NCBI GenBank assembly: GCA_051294375.1 | Contig: CM119265.1 | Coordinates: forward strand, 25,947,057-26,011,056 | Length of the DNA: 64,000 bases | Reading direction: 5' to 3' | Source: Paraspadella gotoi | Taxonomy: Eukaryota > Chaetognatha | Shown: positions 1 through 14,644 of the stretch, one piece after another | How the letters are laid out: each line of letters begins with the position of its first letter | Numbering within the stretch: position 1 is the first letter of the stretch | Notes under the pieces: model-generated | What the model saw: the letters and a program-made list of their open reading frames with translations, nothing else | Database searches by the model: none | What the model was told of the DNA's origin: nothing | Program-made: the position numbers and the translations under genes

Positions 1-845
1 CTCAGAAGTCACTAAATTATCGTAAAAATATATTATAATTTAATTTATCTTTCAACAGGTGCCGCGAGCCGCATAAGAATAGCTAAACTACATAAAATAA
101 AATAAAAATTGTATCCGTTACAACTTTGGTTTGTATTTCTTCGATGCTACGCTCTCTCTCGGCGCCGTCTTCTCAAATCACCATGTGGCATGGCTTTTAC
201 GTTCTACCGTAACATTACTGTCTATTCGTTTTGATATTAGCGAGACTCTGAATAAATTTAATCTTTTCTTATCCTTCTTCGGAACTTTTGTATTTGGCCT
301 TTACTGCTCAGGCGACAGAGAATAAAGGTTGAATTAGATAAACATTTTGAATGACTTTGCAGTTAGCTTCATTTTTGTATTAACCCGTTCTCTATAAAAT
401 ACAATCACTCAATTCGTAGGAATTTGTCCGTTGTTAATTTTTATCTCTGGAGGTATCGGAGAGTAAAAATCAAAAAGAAATTGGACGTTCGTTCGTTGCT
501 ATAATTCTTTGACGTTCGGTGCAGAAACAAAAGATATTTCTCTCAGCTTCGCCCCATCGACTCCAGGCTTTTCTTTCATTCATGATCCCGCAAAATCCGC
601 CGATGATGAAACCTTTCGCAGACTGGGACTCTCCCCCTCGCGCTCTTCCTACTCGCGGCGTCTTCGACGAATGAGCGAGTTTCTTTGTTTCGTTGGATCG
701 AGGAGCGAACGCGCCGGCGGACGAAACCTCGTGGCTCGAATTTGGCTTTTGTAAGAGCTCCGAGGAACAACTGCGACGAAATACATCGACATTGACGCTG
801 TTTCGGAGATTAGCCGGAACTCTCGTCCGGGGCGTGGAGCCTTGC
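1..845. other. upstream flank of the kinase gene, no gene resolved
   Basis: An acceptor-like tract (tttcaacag, ending at 59) is followed by a few codons and a TAA near 76, so the 3' end of an upstream plus-strand gene could lie here, but nothing identifies it. From about 480 the sequence becomes GC-richer and leads into the kinase first exon, as expected for a promoter and 5' UTR. An in-frame ATG at 693 would extend the kinase N-terminus by 51 residues; I did not prefer it because the extension looks like untranslated sequence. Confidence 0.3.
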
Positions 846-3802
846 ATGGTGTCCCCGTTGTCCAAAGGGATGGCGGCCAAGCCTCTCGTCAACGGAGCCA
901 CGGACGGACGGGGCCCCTTTCTCATTGGGGTGGCTGGCGGGACGGCCAGCGGGAAGGTGAGGCTGGTGGGAGGATTAGGAGATGGAACTAGCAATTATTT
1001 ATTATTATTTATTTAATTATTTCTTTTATAAAATATTTTTGGAACAATTCTGAAATGGGCAATTTTTTTTTTATCGGGTGTGACAAACATGAGCTTTTGT
1101 AAATGGGCAATGTATGGAAGTTGAGGAATAACATTTTTTTCTCACGTGTTCCAGACTTCTGTTTGCTCACGGATCATCGAACAACTCGGACAGACAGACT
1201 TATCAGACAGACAGCGAAAGGTAAGTAACATTTGAGAACTTTTATCAAGTCTTCACATGACATGACCAATGACCATTGGTGACTAACTCGTCCTCCATTA
1301 GGTTGTCTTGCTCTCGCAAGATAGTTTTTACCGCAATTTGGGGACAGAGGAGAAGAAATTGGCTTTCAAGGGCGAGTACAACTTTGATCATCCAGGTGGA
1401 ACAACGATATTATTGTATACATGTCGTTATGCAGTATTATTAATAATAATATATCATCCAGATGCCTTCGATTTCGATCTCACCATTCAAACAATGAAGG
1501 ACATTCAAGCGTCAAAAATCGTTCAAATTCCCAAGTACGACTTCAAAAGTCACCAACGCCTCGACTCGGAGGATTGCAACACAATCTATCCAGCAGGTTT
1601 CATATTTTGAAATATTTTAAATATAGTTTTTTGCTTGTCTAATCTATAAGTTTTTTTTTAATTTTTATTAATCTATTGATCCTTCAATAATCTAACCATT
1701 ATGACCCGTATTTCCCGGATGCTGTAGAATCAGGTCTGTGCCAAGATTTTTTCCCCTTTTTTTACGAAACGCCATGGTTTCTATTCTGCTTCTAATTCTG
1801 TTTTTAACTTTAAAAAATATAAAAATCACAGGCTTACCATCTTGGAAAATGAATAAGTCGCCGAAACCTTTTCTAGTTTCAGTAACTTTATAGCTTTTTA
1901 TTTAAAAATTAAAAAAAAATAATATACCAATATAAAAAATGAGCCTTTTCTGTTTCAAATGAGCCTATTTCGAACATAATATGATTAGAAATACCAGAGT
2001 GAGGCATAAAAAATAGGTATATAAAAATATAGTTTTGAAATCAAATCGTTCAATATTGAAATAATTTTTTTTATATAAGTGAATATTTATTAATATAAAA
2101 TTGGAACAACGAATATAAAAATTATCCATTCATTTAATAAATAAGCTATCTTGCCCCTGACTTTGGATAGACTTTGGTGGTTTAAGGCTTTCATCACTCT
2201 TACAAGATAATAATACTTCTAATACTTAATATTAAAATTTAATGTATAGATCCAAACCTTCAGAGGCTGTATTATGTATAAATATAATAATTTATAAAAA
2301 AGATGTTATCATAATCTGTTTAATTGTTTATGGTTAATTATTATAAAAATTGAGGGCTAAATATTTTGTACCATCCTTCACTTCATTAAAACTTCATACC
2401 TATGTTTTTAATCGTATTTTACCAAACAATAGCTCACTCGAATCATAGAAAGCTAAATTTTAAAAATGTATTGTTTTCCCCGCGATTTTGGTATTATAGG
2501 GGGCAAAAGTTAGTCCAAAGTTTAGGCGACTTATTCATTTTCCAAGATGGTATTATGTGAAATGAAACATATGACATATTTACAGATGTGGTGCTCATGG
2601 AGGGAATTCTCGTCTTTTACAATCAAGAGTTGCGCGACATGTTCCATGTAAGGATTTTAGAAATTTGTTTAGATTGGTCAGTGGTCATCCGGAATGAAAT
2701 CGTTTTAATTTTGTTTTTTAGATGAAGCTGTTTGTGGACACCGACCCGGACACCCGTTTATCTAGGAGAGTTCTCAGAGACATGTCCGAACGAGGTTTGA
2801 TCTCCTTCTTTTGCCTTCCCCCCTTATTTTTTGCTTTCACGTTTTTTGTTTTTATTTGACTTGACTATTGATATGCCGGTCGTTCTTTTTTGTAAATGAA
2901 TGTGTGTGAATTTTTATTTTTTTTTGTGGATGTTTTATTAAGAAACTGGAAAGAATTTAAATGCCAGACTTGTTTCGGTTATCGAGGCTGCTTATAGAAA
3001 AAAAAAAAAAAAAAAACATATAAAAGGTAATAATTACAAAAAATAAAAACGGCAAATCGCCTTTTCAGACGTCATTTTGGTGTTTTTGTGCCAAAATTAT
3101 CGAAAAAAAATTTTACTTATTTTTTTTGGACAGGTCGCGATTTGGAGCAGATTTTGCATCAGTACACCAATTTCGTCAAACCTGCATTTGAAGAATTTTG
3201 TCTACCGGTAAAAAAATTTTTTGAATATTTAAATTTCAGAATATTTAAATACCCATTTGTTCGAGTTAGCATTGTAGACTGTAGCGAAATTCTCAAAAAA
3301 AATCTAAATTAAAAATTAAAATTTAATATAAATTTTTAAAAACTGGATAACTTTTTTCGTTTAGTGAAGTCTGCCTGAGATAAAATGGCCTAAAATTTTG
3401 GTTTCCTCGATTTAGTCTAAGAAATATGCGGATGTCATTATCCCGAGAGGAGCCGACAATCTCGTTGCAATTGACCTCATCGTTCAACATATACAGGTTA
3501 GTAATATTTTAATTTTACTTTTTATTCTTTTTTGTGAAATCCTTTCTTTCGTTAACGTTACACATTACACAATCTTTCAAATCGCATTTAGGAATTGCTG
3601 AGGGCGAATGGAAATTCCCATTCTCACTCTCGCGCCGTTCATAGCGGTCGAGTAAACAGGTAGTTACTATTGTGTAAACCTTCCTAGTTCAGGCCTTATA
3701 GGCTTTAACTAACGTGGCTAACTTACTACATATTTTTGTAATTCTTCTTTAAGGAACCGCGCGCGACACAACTCTGATTCCCAAGTCGGTCGTCCGCACT
3801 GA
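846..3802 (+). CDS. UCK2: uridine-cytidine kinase, UCK2-like (10 exons)
   Basis: Phosphorylates uridine and cytidine to UMP and CMP in the cytosolic pyrimidine salvage pathway. Exons: 846-956, 1155-1220, 1302-1395, 1462-1596, 2586-2647, 2722-2794, 3134-3207, 3416-3496, 3592-3659, 3754-3802. All phases agree and give 270 residues, close to the usual 260-277. Exon 1 ends in the P-loop GGTASGK; later exons read [13 protein letters not shown], the acceptor-binding [39 protein letters not shown], the lid [11 protein letters not shown] and [19 protein letters not shown]. The last exon ends in RPH-stop, as in vertebrate UCK2. The ATG at 846 gives an N-terminus of normal length. Oddities: intron 3 (1396-1461) is 66 bp, stop-free and a multiple of three, and intron 4 carries a transposable element. 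Orthology to UCK2 rather than UCK1 is inferred. Confidence 0.96.
1835..2552. mobile_element. TIR element (MITE-like) in kinase intron 4
   Basis: The 28 bases at 1835-1862 (TACCATCTTGGAAAATGAAT...) recur as an exact reverse complement at 2525-2552. Both outer ends are TA, which suits the TA target duplication of the Tc1/mariner superfamily. The 718-bp body has no transposase frame, so this is a non-autonomous element. It contains a copy of another dispersed repeat at about 2105-2205. The superfamily is inferred from the ends only. Confidence 0.75.
2105..2207 (+). repeat. dispersed repeat, copy 1
   Basis: The stretch with AATAAGCTATCTTGCCC followed by CTTTGG...CTTTGGTGGTTTAAGGC and CATCACTCTTACAAGATAAT recurs inverted at 43667-43825 and in direct orientation near 49960-50075. 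Partial copies lie near 21395-21495 and 43986-44030. The function is unknown; it looks like an old interspersed repeat. Confidence 0.7.
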
Positions 3803-4415
3803 AACTGATCTGTCTTCTTTAAATGATCATTCCATCCCGTTTAATTTAAAAACATGACACCTTTAGATTACCGAAAAAAGTGATTTTTATTAATACAAAA
3901 TGTTGACAACTTTTCCAGAATGACGTAGCATAGAAAATGAACCGATTAAGTATTTCTTTACAATTATTAGAGAAAAAAATCCCAATTTTATGTAAACAAA
4001 ATGTCTTGATCTGGTATTGCGGATACGAAATTTAAAAAATTTCATCCTGATGTGATTAATTTTACAATTAATGAAAAATCTGTAATATACAATGAAAAGT
4101 GAAAGCTGCTTTTAATTCAATGATACTAAATAATTCTAGTTGATTCTTTGATTGGTTTTTTTTTAATGTTTTTTGTTGTTTTTTTCTGTCCAGAAAGTAA
4201 CGAAAATGCAAATGTGATCTTTTAATATTGCACGACACTAGACAGTTTTGGAAAGTCAACAAATAAATAGCTCGATCGAATGAGAACATTTTCGAGACTC
4301 GACTTCATCTTTTAGTGGAAAACTTCAAGGTAAAAATGGGTAATCTATGTACAAGTATGTATTTCGGACTTGGAAAGTTGTTGAAGATATTCGAAAGGTA
4401 TGCAGTAGAAAGAAG
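3803..4415. other. convergent 3' flanks of kinase and claudin-like gene
   Basis: These 613 bases separate two stop codons that face each other. There is a plus-strand AATAAA at 4262-4267 and a minus-strand AATAAA (tttatt at 3886-3891). If both were used, the two 3' UTRs would overlap. No exon is seen. Confidence 0.4.
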
Positions 4416-6524
4416 TTATACTTTCAAGAAATCGTCTGGGTTTCTCAGGAAGAAGAGTATGGCCGTAATTATGTTGAACAGTGTTCCGATTAAGTTCACG
4501 TAGAAGCACCACCCAAGTCTGCGAATGTAACAATCTTTGTTATGAGAAGTTAATTTTAATTATTATCTTAATCTCATGACTTGAAAGAAATATCTGGGAT
4601 ATAGAGGAGATGGGTTTTCTTATTTACGTTAAAAACTGAATTTCTAACCTGTAGTCATTCAGATGAACTTCTCGTTCTCCGCCGGTGTATTTCACTAAAA
4701 TATTCAACATTATTACATTTTTCTTGGGCAATATATAAGTTGTTTTAACAATGAAAGTTTTCAAAAGTTTTTTATCAGTCAATTGAAATTACACTCACCA
4801 AAAACTTTTTTGACGAAGTCATCTGAGAAAATTCTTCCCGTGAAAACTCCCATTCCAATTATAGTAAATATGAGGATAACGATGTAGGAAAGTCCCATCA
4901 GAAATGGTGGATTGTAGCAATGCTTTGTATACAAAAATATATATTGCTAGACTATTATTAATAATAATAGTATTATTATTGATTTTTAAAATTTAGGCAG
5001 GGATAGTAACCTTGTCAAGTCTGTTGCCCATATGGTGGAGTATGGTGAGAATAAAGAATGCGATTTGCAGTGATATGGCAATTCCATAGAAAACCTGAGA
5101 GAAATATAAGGCCATATAGTTATTAACAAAATATTTAATGTTGAATCAGGAAAGTCATTATTTGCTTTTTGGCTTCCTTTTTATGTGTACTATGTTTTGT
5201 AACAATTGTTTGAGAATGAGTCGCACCTGCACAACAGGAAATAAAATTTCTGCTTCATATACTGGAAACCGGTTGTCCTGGTCGTTAAAAACTGTAAACA
5301 GAACACAATTGTTTGTTTTAAGTCTATCCTCTATACATTTTTTACAAATTCAAGGGGTTAGGAATTAACCTGGTGCTATTCTTCTGAATCGAAAATGGTT
5401 TAAGTTGCATCCTTTGTTTGAGTAACAACTTTGATAAAGACCAATGCTAAATTAAAATTGTTTTAAAACATTACCATTTAAGGAAAAACTCGAAATCGAA
5501 TTCTTAGAATTAAAGGTGAAGGTGAGACGCACGCAGGAGTCTGAAATTGATCTTCTGCGATGTTACTATTAAAGTTTTAGGCTTATTTTTTTTACATTCG
5601 CCGCCCGGGATTTTGCGGTCTGTTATTTTTTTTCACTTCTTATGAGCTACGTAAAAATAAAAAAAAGGATACTGGTAAGGGTAAAAAACTTATTACAAAT
5701 CCCTAACCACCCCTATTTCCTAACCAACCTTAACCCAATTGTTAACGTTTAAAAAATATATTTTTCCTTTCCTTTATTTGTTTATGTACGAGTTTTATTA
5801 AGAAATATAAATTTCGGACATGTTTCGGCTTCAATGTAAACCTTCATTAGCGCAAAAACGAATTTATTTGTGAAACAAATATTTTCACAGAAGTCTGAAG
5901 AGAGAGAGAAAGTCTGTAAAAATATTTGCTTCATAAATCAATTCGTTTTTGCGCTGATGAAGGCTTACATTGAAGCTGAAACATGTCCAAAATTTGTTTC
6001 TTTATAAAATTTGTACATAAACAAATAATCTTTTTTTACCTCAAACATAAAAATAGCAATTAAAATAAATTTAAAACAATTATTATTTATTATAAAATTA
6101 TAAAATTTGTTTTACAGAACAAAAAAATGTATATTATTGCGCAAACTGAGACTCGACGCTAAAGGGAAAACAAAGCACCGACCGTTGGTACCTAAGGTTA
6201 GTTGCGGTCGTTGAATAGTCAAGTTATTCAAGTTTTAAATCTTTCTTTTATCATTTTCCACTGATTAATCTAAATAAAAAATGGTAACCTCGTGAGATGA
6301 CCATCTGGGTATTCTCCTCCTAAGTTAGCTCCAGCCCCTGTTGCAGTTCCTGCTCTGTCAATCCAGTGTACCGTTGGTATTGAAATGATGTTGGCAACAA
6401 GCGCCAATGACGCGAAAACTGCGATCAAGATTAATCATTTTTGCAAGTTTTTAATGCTAATTGATAACCGAAATTAACAATTGGTTTTCTTACCCAATCG
6501 TAATACAGTGATAGTAGTCGCCAT
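4416..6524 (-). CDS. claudin/PMP22-superfamily four-pass membrane protein (8 exons)
   Basis: Tetraspan of the claudin/PMP22/EMP type, expected at cell contacts or in the plasma membrane; the exact role is unknown. Minus-strand exons: 6494-6524, 6289-6418, 5370-5446, 5227-5291, 5011-5094, 4799-4922, 4649-4694, 4416-4518. Phases close exactly (219 residues). Helix 1 runs from the ATG to W30 (IISIPTVHW). The first loop has the family signature W...GLYQSC...GCN (W-GLW-C-C). Helix 2 is FYGIAISLQIAFFILTIL, helix 3 FLMGLSYIVILIFTIIGMGV, helix 4 FYVNLIGTLFNIITAILFFL, followed by a short tail RNPDDFLKV. Intron 2 carries a foldback repeat. Family placement is firm; claudin versus PMP22/EMP or MP20 subfamily is open. 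Confidence 0.88.
5583..6236. mobile_element. foldback repeat, copy A, with hammerhead-like cores
   Basis: About 650 bp shared with 20351-21022. Common landmarks are an opening TTTACATTCGCCG.CCGGGAT, a telomere-like CCCTAA-rich tract (5699-5745), and a closing GAGACTCGACGCTA...GGTACCTAA. The middle (5790-6010) is a large imperfect hairpin. The right arm reads CTGATGA-17 nt-GAAACATGTCC at 5954-5988; the left arm has CTAATGA in the same place on the other strand. It sits in intron 2 of the claudin-like gene. The mobile class is not established. Confidence 0.7.
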
Positions 6525-7698
6525 TATTAGATGGGGAAAAGCTTATTTTTTTAAAAATTCTATTTTTTTCCTGTTTAATTTTGTATATTATTCTGTGTTT
6601 GGATATTTTGTTTTTTCAAAAATATTTGAATGCGCTAGAATTGTGGCCGAAAAGACAGTAACGGAGAACCGTTATCAGTGCCCTTCCTCCGTCCAAAGGT
6701 AAAGATTATAAGGTGATAAGGATTGAAATATTTCCTCCCGTTTCTGATTGTCCTTACTTGAAAAGGGGATTCCATTGATACTCAACGATGAGTAAGAGGT
6801 TCTATTTAAATATATAGCATTAAAGAATTAAATGTCAGGAAGAGCTAACGTGACGTCCGGTTTGTTATTTTTGGACTTATATTCAAAAAACCACTAAGAA
6901 TTGACTGGAACCATCCGTTTCACTCGGTCTTTTAATGTGATTCTGCACAAACAGCCTCCCAAGAGTGATTCCTATTTTCAAATCCCACAACGTTTATTCA
7001 CTTCAAATCTCTTCTATGGTCTTAGATTCTTAGGGTGCAAGTAATGGAAAGGGAGACGGGGGTGAAGCTCGAGAAACGGGATCATACACTCCTCTCTGTC
7101 TCCCTCTTTTTCTCGGCATCGTTTCTGATCTCTCTCTTATCTTTTTCCTCACGATGCCTTGTCCCGTCATCGCGTCGAACTCTCATTCATCCGTAACGGT
7201 TTTTTTTTCTCCGCTGCGTCTTCGACCCGTCGACGTCAGTGGTTGGTGTTCTCAAATCGGACAGGGGGCCCCTGCTGTTGTTGATGTCGATGTTCCCTTT
7301 TTTCGCGCCTCTTCCCGATCCCATAGAGATTGGTCGGCGAGGCTCCTCCTCAACTCGAACTACTTTTCCCGTCTCTTCCGCCATTCTTGCATCCTTGGCG
7401 TCCCTTTTTCTCTCTCTCTATCCTTCTCTCTCTTTCCGTTTCTCAATAAAAAAAGAGAAATGGGAGAGAAAAACGAGGGCATTGGAAAACGTACATGTAA
7501 ATTTTTTAACTCAACGTCGAATTTGAATAGTTTTTTTTTTCGCGCAAGTTTCTTTTTATTTTCAGTTGACGAATTGAATCAACCTGTTATCTTCTTTTAT
7601 TTGATCGACGCAAAAGCTTTATTCCTTCGTTCCCACCCTGCCCCCCTCTTTTTTTCTCTCTCGTGCCTTCTTCGCATCTCACCGCTTTCTCTCTTCTT

Positions 7699-7751
<53 letters not shown>

Positions 7752-8214
7752 GATTTCCGCCAGCTTCTTCGGACTCGCTCTCCCGCTCTCTGTCATCCTC
7801 GTATCGGAAGAGGCGGAGCCCCCGGGAATAACGAAGGGACTTTCGAAGGCGGGACCTCAGATCCTCGCGATTCTCCAGTGGGGCGCTCCACCGAAAAACT
7901 CCGGAGCGGCGAGCGCCCAATCGAGGAGAAAAACTCTTATAACTCTTGGAATCGCGCGACCTACCTCGTGGCGCCGCCGCCGCCGCCGCGCGAGGCCTTA
8001 CCTCGTCCTCACCTTTTTTCCTTGGAACGGATATCAATCGGCAATTCGCTCGAGTGGAGGAAGAGGAGGAGAAAGAAGGGGGAGGGAAAAAAAAGGAATC
8101 TCCCTGACTCGCGCCGCCGCCGCCCCCGCTGCCCCGTGGACGCCGAGGAACTCACCCTAATTTAACTCCGCCCTCTCTTCTCCCTTTCGTCCTCTCCGAT
8201 ACTTTTGCTTGGAA
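6525..8214. promoter_or_regulatory. spacer, CT-rich promoter region and 5' UTR of ANP32
   Basis: This region lies between the claudin-like start and the ANP32 coding exon. From 7080 it is strongly pyrimidine-rich on the plus strand, with a (CT)n run at about 7687-7748. From 7800 to 8160 it is GC-rich with GCC repeats, like a CpG-rich promoter. A good donor, GGAA|GTAAGT, ends at 8214 and an acceptor TGTGTTCCAG ends near 8348, so a non-coding first exon ending at 8214 is likely. The long frames here are low-complexity artefacts. Confidence 0.45.
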
Positions 8215-8377
8215 GTAAGTAATTTCATCGTAGCTCAAAACTTTCAACTTTTATTAAATTAGTATGCCTTGATGAGTTAATTACGCTTCAAAGAACCCGC
8301 GACGTCTCAAGCCCTTGTAATAGTATTGTTTTTTTATGTGTGTTCCAGCCCTGGAGTCGAACGACCAACCTTCGGAT

Positions 8378-12637
<4,260 letters not shown>

Positions 12638-12756
12638 ACGGACGCTCCGCGCACTTAAAATCCCTCCGGCGCGTGCGACGAAAATCTTCGCGTGCATCTT
12701 GTCGCTCGCCAAAAGTTTTACGCGCACGTCTCGCCCAAGACAATGAAATCAAAGGC

Positions 12757-12791
<35 letters not shown>

Positions 12792-14644
12792 TTTGTTCCC
12801 ACGTTTCTTTTCGTGTCAAATCGAAATACGAAGTAAATATAAAAGCGATTTATCACAATCCGTCGAATTAAAACTTTTCATCTTTTTTTTTCTCTGTCGA
12901 ACTGATTCGGTAGGGTTTATTTCTGCCCCTATTTTCTCACCCTCCCTAGTCCCTACCCATTACTATTTGTTTCCCTTCTCTTCTCTCTTTCTTTCGTCTT
13001 TTGTTTGAGCGAAAACGAAGGTGTTTTTAAATTCGTTTATCTTTTTAAATGTTAATTATTGATACGATTTATTTTAATTTTCAATGCGTGAGTGTATACG
13101 ACATGATATATTTTATTTATTCCGCCTCACATCCAAGTGAGGATTTCCCCAAATTTCTCAAAATCTCGCGCGATTAAGTTTTTAAATCTTTAAAAATATG
13201 AAGCTTCGTTTTTGCCGCAGACTTTTCCGGCCGACCCTCTTGCGAGGACAATATCTTCATATCAGTTCTCAGTTATCACTGGTTATATAAAAAAGTTCTC
13301 TTTTTAAAGTTTTTCTTGTACAGATAGTTTAAGTACTTTACAAGCGTTGAAAATAAAATTATAAACGATTATTCATACTTCGATGATAATTATAATTATT
13401 TTTCGTTTACAATTTAATGCGACAAGTTTTAAAACTACAGAATTTCTTCTGCCAAGAAAATAAAAAAACGACGAACTACTGTATCCTAGTTTTATTATCC
13501 TAGTTTTATTAGACTTCATAAAGTAGACTTACTTTTTAGTTTCAAAAGTTTTAGGACTTTCCAATACATTTATTCTCACCTTTCTCATTTTTATTTTGTC
13601 TCGTTTTAAAATTTATTGTTAAATGTATAATGGAGTTATTGTACATGGGGTGCCCGTTAATATCTCTCGAGTCACCGCTGTTTATATTATATTTTCGACT
13701 TCACTGACCAATTCCGGTCAATTTAGTTTTGTGGGGGTTCCATTCAGCAATATGTAAAAGACTTGGAGATGGCGTTTCTGCTTCTGCGAGGTTTCCTGTA
13801 ATATTAGCGTTCGCAATGAAACTATCGTTTTACGTCGCTCAAAATGTTTTGAGGCATTCCACGAAGTGAATTTGTAAATAACGTTAAATTTGTTCGTTTA
13901 TGTAAAAAAAGGTTCTAACAAAACGAATCCTAAAATACTTTTCAGACTCCGTGAAAAACATTGTTTGCTTTTTTTCCCCATTCCAAATTCTATTTTAAGA
14001 TTTTTCCATTTTTAGTTTCAAGCTGTTAACCTCTGTCCAATACCCGTGTATGATGACAGAATTTATTTTAAAACAACATGTAGAACGCATGTACATGTTT
14101 ATGTTTTATTATCATTTTTAAATTTCTCGTTATACCACATCAAAAAAGGGAGAGAGGTTAGTGGCGTTTTTTTTATTGTGAATAAAATTGTTCAATTCGA
14201 AATCTATTCAAGCGACCGCGAAAGTTTATTCATTTATCCGATCGTCATTGATGATTATTCCTGCTCCCCCCCCCTCTCGGTCCCCCCCTTCTCCCCCCCG
14301 CTTCCAATCGCATTACCGATGTGTCAAAGAGCTTTTTATCATTCCAACTTTCGGAAGCTGAGATTGCCTGTGACCCAATCCTGATTTCTTCAGATGCAGA
14401 TATATCTTATTCCCTCGTTGAATTTTGCCATGTACATAAATTGACGGCATCTTACATTAATTTGAGAGTTTTCAGTGTATACAGGGTCTAGTGATAGAAA
14501 TTAACTGTAAATAAATTGCGATAGCTAGCAAACGCATTGTGTAGACTTCTTATAACAAGACAAATTTCCTAATTAACTTTTATTCAAAGGGTTTGTCGAG
14601 GCCGCAATAGCCACATGCTTGTCGCTTTTTCTTTCATCAAAAAT
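12638..14644. other. ANP32 3' UTR and intergenic spacer
   Basis: The first few hundred bases are probably ANP32 3' UTR and include a (CAT)n run at about 12755-12787, which reads as polyhistidine in one frame but follows the stop codon. The rest is AT-rich with a C-rich patch near 14260-14310. I see no exon or RNA gene. The spacer ends at the stop codon of the minus-strand TSR-vWA gene. Confidence 0.5.

Noticed and set aside
7154-7831. 225-codon plus-strand open frame
   Set aside because: Rich in Ser/Leu/Phe from CT-tracts, no domain, crosses promoter-like sequence upstream of ANP32.
7663-8165. overlapping Arg/Pro-rich frames
   Set aside because: They come from GCC repeats in the GC-rich ANP32 promoter/5' UTR and have no splice support.
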